A stretch of 64,000 nt of DNA from Cryptomeria japonica (lineage: Eukaryota > Streptophyta > Pinopsida > Cupressales > Cupressaceae). The notes beneath the pieces were generated by a model. That model searched no databases. It was not told the DNA's origin and worked only from the letters and a program-made list of their open reading frames with translations. The position numbers were made by a program, and so were the translations under genes. The DNA lies in NCBI RefSeq assembly GCF_030272615.1, contig NC_081413.1, positions 19,666,285 to 19,730,284 of the forward strand. Direction: 5' to 3'. Shown piece by piece: positions 1 to 11,000 of the stretch; positions within the stretch are counted from its first letter, which is position 1; each line of letters opens with the position of its first letter.

Positions 1-545
1 CTACCTTAGTTGAACTAATCTTAACAATAAAATCAAAATTAAAATGACACAACCATATTACCTCTAGTTTGAATACCAGTTGCAATCTCCAAACTAGTCT
101 TGTTAAAGATTTTGCATTTTTTATCTTTAAACTAAAGTTGGAAACCCTTGTCCACCAATTGACCAACACTCAAAATATTATGCTTTAAACCTTCTACATA
201 ATAGGCATTATCAGTATTATGCTTTCCATCCAAAGAAATAATACCTCTACCTCTGATCATACATGTTTTGTCCTCTCCAAATATGACTTGACTGCCATTG
301 TATTCTTGCAGGGACAAGAATTTCCCTTTATCTCCAATAATTTGATGTGAGCATCCACTATCAATTACCCATTCATCCTTATCTTCAACTTTTTCTGCCA
401 GGGCCTTTTCTTCATTCATGATAGCTAGTTTCAGTTCATCTTCTTTGAAATCATAGAACACCCATTCCTTACCATTGCCAGATCCACTAGCAGAGGCTTC
501 TACCAGTTCATCTCCAAAGTCATCAGTTACTCCCTCCTCATCCAC
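1..545 (-). pseudogene. Copia protease fragment (element E)
   Basis: Retropepsin-like aspartic protease of a Ty1/copia polyprotein, which would cleave Gag-Pol during particle maturation. A 137-codon open stretch (545 to 132) contains WVIDSGCSHQ, the copia active-site pattern (D-S-G then an SHH-like run), followed by the GRGIISL and LKHNILSVGQL segments typical of the end of the domain. The catalytic Asp is present. An acidic stretch of about 60 residues precedes the active site, as usual for the Gag-protease linker. Past 132 the frame closes with stops, so the link to integrase is broken before the window edge. Family assignment is firm; function is lost. Confidence 0.8.
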
Positions 546-584
546 TATGTAGCATTGTTTACTTTTCTTGAATCTATATCTGTT

Positions 585-1550
585 CTAGTTAGGATTAAAT
601 AATTTCTTAATTCTTTCCCCAAATCTTACATTCCTTTCAGGACATCTAGATGTAAAATGACCAATCTTATTACATGCAAAACATTTAAAAGGTTCTTTTC
701 CTTCATATTTACTTCCTGTCGGACCTTTAGGTACTCTTTTAGCAAATAAGGCTTCAAGTTCCTCAAATTCTCCATCTCCTTTCCTCATGTCTTCCAATTC
801 TTTTGCATATAGGACTTTCCAATCACTTTTGCTGGTAGATGATGATGATGATGCATGAAAAGTTGGTTCAGAATTTACAGCTCTAGAAGATCCAAATTCT
901 TCAAGCTCAAAAGCAGATAACTTCCCAATCAGAATGTCTCTATTAACTGAAGAGTTTGCCTTTGTTCTCAACTCATTAATTGCAATTATCTTCATCTTGT
1001 AAGCCGGTGGAAGGGCTCTCAAGACTTTGGAAACTGTTTAATATTCACTTAGCAATCCTCCACAACATTGAATTCTCATAATAATCTCATCTACTCTTTC
1101 CATAAACACAACAATTCTTTCATTATCTTCCATCTTCAAGTTTTCATATCTTACCCGGTAATCATGAAGTTTAGCAATTTTAATATTAGGATCACCATCA
1201 TTTAGAGTTTGCAATTTATCCCACATAACCTTTGCTGATGATTTATCAGTCAATCCCATGATCTATTGATTAGTAAGTGCACACAAGAGGGCTTCTCTAG
1301 CTCTACAATCATTTTCAATATTCTTATCCAAGTCTACAGGAGCAGGATTGCCAAATATCAGATCATAAGGTGCATATCCTTTCTCAGTGATCTCCCAAAT
1401 ACCCTTTCTAAGACATCTAAGATGTGTCTCCATTCGAATTTTCTATATCCCATAATTTGTTCCATCAAACTTAGGGATTTTGCTTCTGAAAATAGTTGTT
1501 TCACTGGATTAGAAGTGTTTAGCTACCATAGGATCTACCTCAAGTGGTAA
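585..1550 (-). pseudogene. Copia gag (element E), broken
   Basis: Nucleocapsid protein of a Ty1/copia element. Three open pieces in a row on the minus strand form the Gag: an N-terminal piece (about 1500-1260) with FDGTNYG, a middle piece (1259-1038) and a C-terminal piece (1022-585) ending in the zinc knuckle CFACNKIGHFTSRCP (CX2CX4HX4C). Separate stops break it: one replaces the Trp expected after FDGTNYGI, one follows ALLCALTNQ, and one sits near 1036-1038 after LLSEY. The knuckle and the LRALPPAYKMK segment are well preserved. It lies directly downstream of the tRNA-Met primer site and upstream of the protease, the normal copia order. It cannot be translated as one protein. Confidence 0.78.
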
Positions 1551-1573
1551 AGCTTTTGCAAAAGAGGACCAAA

Positions 1574-1585
1574 GATCTGATACCA
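1574..1585 (-). other. Primer-binding site, tRNA-iMet type (element E)
   Basis: The minus strand reads TGGTATCAGATC, which matches the usual plant initiator-Met primer site TGGTATCAGAGC at 10 of 12 positions. It sits 2 bases inside the LTR end at 1588. Confidence 0.75.
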
Positions 1586-1587
1586 AT

Positions 1588-2820
1588 TGTTACGATAACC
1601 GGTGAACAAATGAGAGGAGGGGGGGTGAATTAGTTGTTAACAAATTATATCATTTAATCCAGTTAATAACCTTTAACTAGATTAAGTATCGGTAGGGCAG
1701 AAATATATATTGATAAACAATAAAACTGAACAATTAAACCGATAATCAATGCAGAGAAACCATACCACATAACACCATGATTTGTACATGGAAACCCCAA
1801 AAAGGGAAAAACCACGGTGGGAAGCCTACCCACAGTCAGATGATACTTCTGCAGAAAGTATGTGTTACAATTAGTGACCTGCACATGTAGGAAGGCACAC
1901 TACCTAGAGTGTACTACTCATTACAAAATAGTCACATTGACTACAGAGAGGCTACAACCATCTCAAGATAAATGGAAAATAATCCAATAGAGTGAACTAC
2001 CAGAGATAGCATCTACCATGCCTGAGTATAGTCCTTTGTTAAGCTCAATACCGGAGGCCTTTGACATCTTCCTTAATCCCAATTCGATCACCTATGATCA
2101 ACCAAATCTCCTTTGCATATGATATTGCATTCCAAGACCACAAACCTTATTCCATTCCCATACCATGATCTATAATTAGATCTTACATCATTTTATACAA
2201 ACCTTAAGGCCTAAACCAATTAGGTTAGCCACCTAAAAGATATTGTTATAAGATCATTACATAAATTCATATTACAATGATATGCCATGTCGGCTTAAGA
2301 TCAAAACAACAATAAAAAATCTATAAATCATCTCAACACATCCTGGTAATGTGTAGAGAACACGTTATCATGATACTGGTTCATAACCTAGATAGATACT
2401 GGACCTATTCTGGATCCACCATGCCAAAGCAATATTTTCAAGTAGTTGAAACACAATCAAAAAAAATCTTTAGCATCTTTAAATCCATCTAGAAGCTGTA
2501 CCAACACCACTTATGCATCCTGTCAAGATTCCTCAGTGAAAGCTCTACCGGTAGAGCCTTAAACCAGTGTCAGTAAGGGTTTACCAAAGTGTATGATAGA
2601 ATCTAATTACCAGTTCAATACCATCTGACCAAGACATGCTCTAGAAGCATGTACCACATGTAAATAATCACATTCCATAGATCCAAACATGCCGGAAGTG
2701 TCCAACAAATAGTCTCTTATGTCGGTAACACTAGATCTTCTATCAGTAAGCAAAACCTATCTACTAGTAACCAACCATAACAGCTAGTGTTGACATCAAT
2801 GAAAAAACATCAATGCAACA
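1588..2820 (-). repeat. Putative 5' LTR of copia element E
   Basis: On the minus strand this begins TGTTGCATTGATG at 2820 and ends TAACA at 1588, next to the primer site. A C-run (G-run on plus, 1618-1624) near the inner end is a common feature of plant copia LTRs. The inner edge is supported by the primer site. The outer edge is chosen from the TGTTG start only, because the partner LTR is off the window and the TSD cannot be checked. Confidence 0.5.
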
Positions 2821-2825
2821 CATAA

Positions 2826-3714
2826 TCAATTCATCCAAAACTCCAATAGTGTCGTACTTCTAGGGATGACCATATCTAGTTTAAGTACTTCCATAGCTTT
2901 TTTATATGAGTCTAAGTATAGATAAAACTCAACATGATTTCGATAGCAACAAGTTTCACATACCTTATTTATGCATACAAAGCAAAGGCACAACCTCCCA
3001 AACATTCTCTGACATATTTTCACATCTGAAAATTCTTCCTTTAATGATTCAAATAGTTCACTTTGTGTTGTATCTACAAAATGTTTAGGATGTGAAATCT
3101 TCATACCGGTCTCTTCATCTTTCATCTATATAGTGTCTCTTCTATTGGAAGAAACATGGGAGTGGTTGGTCCAATATTCAATGACCAATCTTCTTAAATC
3201 TGCATAAATTATATCTTTTCGAGGAAGTCTATGAATATTTACCCAATTCATTTCAATATTTTTATCTAACATATTTCTCCTCCTAATATATCTTTGAACA
3301 ATTTTTCTAGATGTATTCAGTAATTCAGAAAATTTCTTTAACTTGTCTTTTATGTGTTAATCTCTTACTAGAAATCGTAGTCATCAATGCTATATGTGCA
3401 ACACTTGAATCAACTCCTCGACTTGTGGTATTAATAAGGTTCAATGCATCTTACAAATTTTGAACTATTGTTTCTTTTACTTGACCTCCCAATCTTTTCT
3501 TATTATCAACACCCAATAACTCCAAAATAGGAGTCGTTTCTCTTTTCCTGAAGAACTTGGCAAATAGTTGTGCTTTCTCAACCATATATTTATTTTCAAA
3601 ATATTCCTCCCACATGTTTTTGCAATGCAATTTAATTATGCTTTTAGGTACCATGTGTTCAGATGAAATTTGACTGAAAAGAGAATTCACATTCATCTCC
3701 ATCAAATTTCCCAT
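2826..3714 (-). pseudogene. Decayed transposase-like or conserved plant repeat protein
   Basis: Two open stretches on the minus strand (3714-3451, 87 codons; 3125-2826, 100 codons) are joined by sequence that stays protein-like after frame changes, with RKDIIYADLRRLVIEYW near 3200. The downstream piece has an unusual Cys-rich run, INKVCETCCYRNHVEFYLYL. I recall similar Cys-Cys-His-Glu segments in repeat-associated plant hypothetical proteins, possibly tied to DNA transposons, but cannot name the family. It lies outside the LTR elements, between element E and the TSD of element A, so it belongs to older target DNA. At least two frameshifts and several stops make it non-functional. It could instead be a fragment of a host gene. 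Confidence 0.3.
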
Positions 3715-3895
3715 GACAGAATAAATATTTGTCCCTTGACTACTACCAATTTCTTCTCATACTTGAGTTGCATCTTCTTCAACATCAACAAGATCATCTT
3801 CAACAACACCAAGTTTCTCTTGATTATTTTTTGTATGGCCTTTCAGTGTGTCATCCCTTATATGATTATTCTTTTTTTCTCTATTCCTTTTTTCC

Positions 3896-3900
3896 CCCAT
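3896..3900. repeat. TSD of element A (CCCAT), partner at 39659-39663
   Basis: CCCAT directly precedes the LTR at 3901 and recurs directly after the LTR end at 39658. The match proves that the two LTRs, 34 kb apart, belong to a single insertion. Confidence 0.9.
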
Positions 3901-5354
3901 CGTAAGGAAAGCACAGTGCGGAAACTCTTTCCTAATGTCAATTAATAAGGAAGATCATGCAAGAATGCAGGTTAAAACTTTTACAAAATATTAAGAATAA
4001 CATAGACAAAACACATAGAATCAACACAGAGATAGAACACCAAGAATTATGTGGGAAAACCCTTTCAGGAAAAAACCCACTGCCAATAGTTGAAACACTT
4101 TATTTCTAGTAAATGAATTTACAATAAAGTTTTAGTCTACAACTACAGGTATTCATTCTTAGATTCTCACGAACTGGACACTACAATCGGATCCCATATA
4201 TCCATTACACCATAGTTATCCAATGGCTACATATATCAGATTGTTGATAGTTCATCTAAGCAACTGCACCAAAGGTTTGCATTCATGAGAAATGAAATAT
4301 CCCACATGCACTAGGAAGTCGGGTCGGTTTATATTCATATACACCGACAAGACCATCTTCAGTGTCCAAGTGTTTATCTTTTGGACTCTAGTTCAAGCGC
4401 ACACCCACAGTCGGTCTCTACTCCACTTTCTCGACCTCTAGCTCACATCTTTGCCAGTCTGTCACGGACTCACCGTCAGAATCAAGCTCTTCTTTATCAC
4501 TGGGTCGCGATGGAAAGTCTAACGAGCAATTTCCCATCGCGACCTAGTGACCACCGTTGGATCTTCTATGATCCTCATTTGATCATTTGTGATCTGCTCA
4601 ACCTTTAACTTGCCTTAGCCGCTCTCCTACTGGGTCCACCACTTGGTCACCATGTCACAAGAGATAACATTTCGAGCACCTCACAACCTCGGTACATTGA
4701 TAGCTGCTGATAGTCCCAGAATTTTACTCCACCATTGATCTTCCTCGGATCTATCGTTGGATCTTCTCAATTTTTATGACCCTTATCTCACCTGGACCAC
4801 TCACTTATGCCACGTGTCACTTCCTAATTGGCTCGAGAGTCCCTTCCCTACCACCTTAGAATGACCTCACTATCTGTTGGAATGAAGCGCTTCTTTGTCA
4901 TTGGGTCGCGATGGATATTCTATCGAGCAGTTTCCCATCAAGATCTAGTGACGACTATTGGATCAACCCTGATCTTCTCGACCATTATCTCACCTGAGTT
5001 TCTCTCTTGCCGGGCCCCACCACTTGGTCACCAAGCCGTGATGGATAAAATTCATGCACCTCACCATAAAGGTATAGCGATAGTCATTGATCCACCTTCC
5101 CGCACAATCTTTAACTCGCTTCTTTTTGCATGTGCTTTATCACCAATCCATGGGGAATAACTTTCAATCATCTTTCCATCACGGTATAGTGACAGCTGTT
5201 GGATCATCTCGGACTTTCTCACCTAATAGTCGATCACAAGAAGAGGGTTTCATCGGCCCATCAGCAAGAGTCACACCGACAACTATTCCATCAGGATAGG
5301 TTACTCCGATTAGTCTTAACACAAGTCAACTTAATTCGAGGCACATTTCCAACA
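3901..5354 (-). repeat. 3' LTR of element A
   Basis: About 1,454 bp, matching the 38180-39658 LTR along its length. On the minus strand it starts TGTTGGAAATGTG and ends in a mutated terminus (CG for CA; plus strand CGTAAGG at 3901). Internally it carries repeated inverted motifs, for example GGTCGCGATGG at 4503-4513 facing CCATCGCGACC at 4533-4543, with a decayed second pair near 4905-4950. A TATA-like ATATAAAC lies near 4327-4335 on the minus strand. Confidence 0.92.
4327..4335 (-). promoter_or_regulatory. TATA-like box in element A LTR
   Basis: The minus strand reads AATATAAAC, with the hairpin-rich part of the LTR upstream of it. The matching site is preserved only roughly in the other LTR near 38630. 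Promoter role is inferred from position. Confidence 0.35.
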
Positions 5355-5365
5355 AACTCCCACTT
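5355..5365 (-). other. Polypurine tract of element A
   Basis: The minus strand reads AAGTGGGAGTT directly before the 3' LTR start TGTTGG. This is the expected plus-strand primer site for reverse transcription and fixes the element's direction. Confidence 0.8.
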
Positions 5366-5402
5366 GATGAGGAATTCATTGGACCGATTACCATTCCAGA
5401 TG

Positions 5403-6268
5403 TTACTGAGAAACATGGGCATCAAGATCCATAGAATTAGAACACCACCTGAACTTGTGAATTCTCACAGGTTTCATCAAGTTGTCTGCAACATTTTCGA
5501 GAGTGTCTACCTTGTTAAGAATAACTTTTCTATCTTCCACCATGTCACGAACAAAGTGATACTAAACATCAATATGCTTTGATTTGGCATGGAAAGTAGG
5601 ATTCTTCGCCAAACATATAGCACTCTGACTATCACTCCAAATTTCAACCTGCCCTGCATCAAAACCAATATCTAAACTCAAACGCCTAAGCTAGACAACT
5701 TATTTACAAGAATGTTTGGCCGCCATGTATTTTGCCTCTGTAGTGAACAAAGCAACTATAGATTGCCACTTTCTCATCCAACTAATTGCTCCACCATTCA
5801 TGACAAAAACATATCCACTAGTGGATCTTCTGCTGTCTATGTCTCCTGCCCAATCAGAATCCACAAAACCACATACATTCTGAGTTTTCTTTGAATCATC
5901 AGAATAACCATGATAGCACATAGAAAAATCTGAAGTTCCCTTCAGATATCTAAACACCCTCTTTACAACATCCCAATGTGGCCTTCCTAGATTCGACATA
6001 AACCTACTAAGTACTCCCACTGGTTGGGCAATGTATGGTCTTGTATAGACCATAGCATACATAAAACTGCCAAAAGCACTTGCATAAGGTACACTTTTCA
6101 TGTCTTCTATCTCTTTTGGAGATTTTGAACTGTCAAGCACAGACAACTTAGTTCCCTACAAGATGGGAACAACTTGTGATTTACATTCAGATATATGAAA
6201 CTTGTCAAGAACGTTGGTTATATACTTTCTCTGGCTAAGCCAAAGTTTCCTTTTAGATCTATTCCTTT
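5403..6268 (-). pseudogene. Copia RT C-terminus and RNase H (element A)
   Basis: The 3' end of the pol region of element A. It resumes right after the D insertion with the RT segment RSKRKLWLSQRKYI (near 6250-6200), then runs through a long open piece (6146-5700) with TRPYIAQPVGVLSRFMSN and VKRVFRYLKGT, the copia RT-RNase H connection. RNase H follows, with FVDSDWAGDIDSRRSTSGY, ISWMRKWQSIVALFTTEAKY and, after a stop near 5698, DSQSAICLAKNPTFHAKSKHIDV. A last open run ends with a stop at 5403-5405, about 50 bp before the 3' LTR. RNase H would remove the RNA strand during cDNA synthesis. Frame breaks and the nested insertion make it inactive. Confidence 0.88.
6264..6268. repeat. TSD of element D (CCTTT), partner at 19499-19503
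   Basis: CCTTT precedes the D LTR at 6269 and recurs right after 19498. The interrupted host sequence is the element A RT: sequence at 6220-6268 and from 19504 on is continuous across the insertion. Confidence 0.93.
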
Positions 6269-6719
6269 TGTTGGTGTAAATAAGTATTCATTATGGATAT
6301 TATTACACTCTACTTAAGTTAAATTAGGATAATGCATTTCTTCGTAGTTTGGATTTGAGACACTTAGGGAAGTGTGCACATAGGGATAGAGCTTGTAGGA
6401 GAAGTTCCACCTTTTGTGGTCTTGTTTTGTTGTTACACTCCACATTCGGTGGGTCATCCACCTCTTGTCGAATATTATATTATTTCTCCTACCTACCCCT
6501 AGTATTTCTTACCTACCCTTGTTTCTCATTGAGCCACATGTCATGATTGTGTGCTCCTATATACATATGACCTTGCCTATATAAGAAGGCCTATATTCAT
6601 TGTATTGGTGAATCCAGTTGATCATTTTCATCTTGATGAGAATATAGTTTGTTCTTGTCATTCTTTTGTCTCTATTTTTATACTTTTCATTGTGCCCTTG
6701 ATCTTGGCAAAATCTCATA
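6269..6719 (+). repeat. 5' LTR of element D
   Basis: 451 bp, starting TGTTGGTGTAAAT and ending ATCTCATA (the CA terminus has become TA). It matches 19048-19498 base for base apart from scattered substitutions. A TATATAAG box lies at 6578-6585. Confidence 0.95.
6578..6585 (+). promoter_or_regulatory. TATA box in element D LTR
   Basis: TATATAAG on the plus strand, also present at 19357-19364 in the 3' LTR. It lies about 140 bp before the LTR end, a normal place for the U3/R start. Promoter role is inferred. Confidence 0.6.
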
Positions 6720-6731
6720 TGGTATCAGAGT
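6720..6731 (+). other. Primer-binding site, tRNA-iMet (element D)
   Basis: TGGTATCAGAGT begins immediately after the LTR end and matches the plant initiator-Met primer site at 11 of 12 bases. Confidence 0.85.
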
Positions 6732-6948
6732 CATTGGGGTTTCATTGATTGGTTTTTGGAGACATCATGGAAGGCTTCAATTTTTGGATCTGAGGGACTG
6801 CATTTTTTGGAGGCATCTTAGAGCGTTTTCAACCTCACCATTGCGTTCGGGAGGCTATTTCCATAAAAATCAAGTACAAATTCGACCTATTTTGGCAAAA
6901 ATTGATTTTTGGGTGTGGAGGAAATTTTCTGCCCAATTCAAGTGGTAC

Positions 6949-6953
6949 GGTAC
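6949..6953. repeat. TSD of T1 (GGTAC), partner at 13921-13925
   Basis: GGTAC flanks T1 on both sides, directly next to its TGTAAAG and GCTACA termini, inside the leader of element D. Confidence 0.93.
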
Positions 6954-7366
6954 TGTAAAGCGAAAAAATCGGGATCGAACCCTAGTTGCTCTCCCCTCTT
7001 CCAACTCCAAGGAGAGAGAAAGGAGGTTCGCTAGGATTCGATGGTTTTCACTTAGGGGAGAGGCTTTACATTCAAAAGAGGGGTTGAAACCCACAAGATC
7101 CAATCCCACGCAATGCAAGATTGGATGCTAAATGTGTTTCAAGGGTTAAGACAGCAAGGCTACCCTCTTTTGTAAAGAATGTGCATAGAAGAATTGAGCT
7201 AGGAATGCATAGAAAGTGACAAAGATTCGCTTTATAAACTAAGACCGAAATGCATTTAGGGTCGTGAGCAAGCTTCGGGGTCTCCATTCAGGTTGCGTGT
7301 TGCATCGCCATCGTGAAGACCGAAATGCAGTTGAAATTGCAAGTGTCACAATTTTAGGACGCTACA
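6954..7366 (-). repeat. 3' LTR of T1 with 825-bp internal deletion
   Basis: 413 bp against 1,218 bp for its partner. Sequence is colinear up to 7240 and again from 7261; in between, 20 filler bases replace the equivalent of 12990-13814. The lost part contains the TATA box and the GC-rich hairpin repeat. Confidence 0.9.
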
Positions 7367-7381
7367 TTTAGCCCCCACTTT
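7367..7381 (-). other. Polypurine tract of T1
   Basis: The minus strand reads AAAGTGGGGGCTAAA directly before the 3' LTR start TGTAGC. The same tract occurs in T2 (29186-29200) and T3 (49533-49547). Confidence 0.8.
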
Positions 7382-8064
7382 AGCAGGAGTATGTATGCTC
7401 ATACTTCCGGTAAAGTACAAGGAAACAACATTGAAAATCTTTCACCACGTCAAGGAGGCAAGACACACCAAGCCCCCAGTGGACTAAGGATCTTACGACT
7501 TCGATTGACAAAGTAAAAGGGAAGATCACGAGGGAGAACCATGACTGTCAGTAGTAAGGTTCCCTCACTATGAGTCATGCAAGAAAGATATCAAGAATTT
7601 TCAAGGCAAAGCTAAATTTGCCAAGAAATTCTCAAGTATCTTGAAAAGATATGAACGGGATGTATGCCCCCCTACGTTAAAGCGATCGCACATGCCTCAC
7701 CGGGGGTGATTGTTTTAACGTAGTGATACACATAAGAATGAGAAAGGAAAGGAGCACGTTATCGCAAGGATTTAGCCCCCAAGTGTGAGATAAGCCCAAG
7801 GATAATAGACACAAAACACAAAGCACGAGGTGACTTCACTTTCCTTGGGGTCAGTATGCTGTATGATAATTCATGTATATCATATGTATGTATGCATATT
7901 TGTTCTTCATTCCCCAATCAAGGAAGGTCGCCTAGAAGAAGGGAACACATGTGTCTTTTGAGTCAACATGAGAGAGATCGAGAGATCTCAATGCTTTGCA
8001 TCGTCCTCAAGTAGACAACACTAAGGACAACATATAGAAGAAGTAACACAAGAGAGGAGGAGAG
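7382..8064 (-). other. 3' untranslated interior of T1
   Basis: About 680 bp between the Gag-protease region and the polypurine tract. No coding pattern is shared by the three copies here, though the nucleotide sequence is conserved (for example CCCCCCTACGTTAAAGCGAT near 7667, also in T2 and T3). No pol relic is seen. Confidence 0.6.
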
Positions 8065-11000
8065 AATCTGCTATGCTAATGTAACTAGTCTAGCACGTCA
8101 TCTACCCCCTGATCTTGCTGATCAATGTTTCGGGAAGGCAGGGAACACGCTAGAGGAGGAACATTCAACACAGCAGATGGAGCTATCACAAGATCCAAAC
8201 AAGGGCTATGTTCATGTTCCGAGCCACATTGTTCTTGTCTAGGAGCTAGGATAACTGCTTTAGAAAATTCATTAGATAAATGGTTATCAACATCAACAAG
8301 TTCATATTCACTATCAGAAGCAAGAGAAGTAATATTTTCATCATGAATAACATTTTCATCTATATCATCATCAAGATTTATAAAAATAGGATCTTTAACT
8401 CACACAGGATCAAGACCATCATGCATCTTATGTTTAGGAGATTTAGGCTCAATGTCCGGCTGAGGAGAAAATGGAATAATGCTCGTTGAAGGTGTTTTTG
8501 GAGATGACAAAGTTTGAGAAGCAGCTGCTTGAGCTCTAAGACGACGCTTTCGTCGGCGTTCACATGCAAAACGATTTCGTCTAGTCTTAGTAGGAAGTGA
8601 AGAAGATTGAGGAGGAGGAATGTTCTCATCCCTATCACTTGGGTGTTTAGGTTGTGGTCTCTTAGGCTGGATAATAGGAGAAGAAGAAGGTCTCTTCTCT
8701 CTATAAAAGGAAGGAGGAGGAACTGCTCCATATAAGGGAGGAATATTTGGTTTAGGAAGAAGACCAAGTCCATCATGACGAGGAGGTATAGGTCTACTTT
8801 TAGGAAGTTTATTAGACATAGACATAGTCACATCCATAGGGATGGGTTGGGAATCTTCTTGAGGAAAGACATTAGTTTTATCTTTCAAAGGAAGAACTTC
8901 CTTCTCAAAAATGATAGGAATGTCAAGTTTAGGTGTTCTAGGTTCACTTAAAGATAGGATCATATCTGTTTTCCACTTTTGATAAGATTTGAAAAGATGA
9001 TCACTTCGCGAAGGAAGAGATTGGAATTGTTTAGGCCAAAAGTAATCAAGAGGAACACTAGAGGTTCTTTCAGCTGGTTTAAAGAGGCTATGATTGACAG
9101 TAATAACTTCACCATTATGGGGAAATTTCAAACACTTATGAATAGGAGAAGCAATAGCTTTCATGGAAGATAGCCAAGGATAGCCAAGCTTCACACGAAA
9201 TTGTTCGGAAGATGGAATAATAGCAAAGTTCACATCAAGGGATTTGTTATGGACCTCAATAGGCAATGTAATAGAACCAATTGCAGGAGAAGAAAATGCA
9301 TCAAATAGTTTCACAATCACATCTGTTTTGTCATAAATCACTTGATTCAATTGCAAAGTAAAAAGAAATTCTTCAGTAATAACATTAACCATGCACGAAG
9401 GATCAATAAGCACTCCACGGCAAGGTGTATTTTTGACTTTTGCAACAATGTATAAAGGACCATCAGGTGCCCTAATGGTTTCACTGGGATCAAATGTGAT
9501 GGAAGGTTCTTTAGGGTTTTCTTGCTGCTCTACAAAGTTAATCACATTTGGAGTCATAGACACAAGACCATCAGATGAAAGAGAGGAATCGTTAGTCTCA
9601 ACCGCATTAGAGGTATGAGAAGGTAATGGATCAGTGAAAATCTAAAGATTTTGATTAGAAAGAGCTACAGATGTATTGCCTTTATCATTCACTCCAGAAA
9701 CAGAAATAGTATTATTACCAATCAAATCTTGAATTTTACCCTTTAAAGAAAAATATTTTTCAGTATCATGCCCAGGCTGACGATGAAATTGACAAAAGGC
9801 TTTGTTATCAAAATAAGGTGAAGTAATCTTTGCAGGATCAATTTGTCTTATAGGAGGAAGAGTAAGCACATTTTGTTCCAATAATTTATTCATAATACTA
9901 TGCAATGATTCATTCAAAGGAGTATACTTTCTTTCTTTCTTGAAAAATTTAGAAATAGGAGGCACACCTAATGCTGCATTCACATTGTTGTTGATGATGT
10001 TTTCATTGAATTTGATGGAGTCTCTGTTCGGTTTAAACTTCCCAAATGGTTGTTGACTGCTATCACCCTTATCACTCGGAGCCATAGGATGTGATTGTTC
10101 CATTTGACTCACAGTCAGTTGATAATTGTGAAGAGTTGCACACAACTGTTGGAAAGAAGTAAACTCAGAAAACAGAAGTTTGCCTCGAATATCTTTTTAT
10201 AAATTAGAAATAAAGATTCTTTGAATATCATTGTCAGGCACTGGAAAAGAAATTTGAGCATACAAATGCTTATATCTACCAATGAAATCAGTCACTTTTT
10301 CTTTAACACCTTGTTTACAATGCATTAAATAAATCAAAGTAACTTTAGGACTTATATTGTTTTGAAATTGTTGAATGAAAGCATTTCCAAGTTGTTCGAA
10401 AGAAGTAATAGAATAGGAAGGCAATGAGCAATACCATTGTAGGGCTTTGTCTCTTAATGTTCTCGTAAACAGTTTTGCAAGCAACCTTGGGTCATAAGCA
10501 AAATCAGTACATATTGTTTGAAAAGTCTTAACATGTGTTAGAGGATCACCTTTACCATTATAAAGTTCCAAATGTGGAATTTCAACATGTTTAGGGGGAA
10601 TAGCTCGAACAATGTCAAGAGAAAGTGGGCTCGCAACATCAAATGTGGGCACACTAAACTTAGATTGATTCATGGAGGCAATTTGTTGCTGTAAAGAAGA
10701 GACAGTTTGTGCAAGATTGTTAATGGTCGCTTCAGTCGAAGAGTTCATATTAGATGTGTTAGATTGAGATGGAGGTGTTATGTTATTGAAAGAAGGCAAA
10801 GAGTAACGTGGTGGGACTCTATGATAATTAGTCATAGGAGATGATTGGATAGGAGGAACACTACAAGGAGGAATGGAATGGTTAAACGAATTGCCCCCTT
10901 GTGTCATGTTCATTTGTGAAGATATAATAGGAACACTCATTGAAGGAGTGAATGAAGAAGTCGGATTGAATGAAGGAAGAGGGTTAATTGAAAAGGAAGG

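Larger units (their letters stand above)
1..2820 (-). mobile_element. Copia element E, 5' part (LTR, gag, protease)
   Basis: A minus-strand Ty1/copia LTR retrotransposon cut by the left edge of the window. Read on the minus strand, a putative 5' LTR (2820 down to 1588) is followed by an initiator-Met primer site, gag and protease; integrase, RT and RNase H would lie off the window. The order LTR-PBS-gag-PR and the zinc knuckle followed by a DSG protease identify the superfamily. The copy is degenerate, with in-frame stops in gag. It is not the missing 5' part of element A, whose own gag and protease lie at 36.9-38.1 kb. The outer LTR edge is the least certain boundary. Confidence 0.8.

Noticed and set aside
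1-1550. Gag-protease of E as the missing 5' part of element A
   Set aside because: Element A has its own gag and protease at 36885-38061 and is closed by LTRs and a TSD; E lies outside that TSD.
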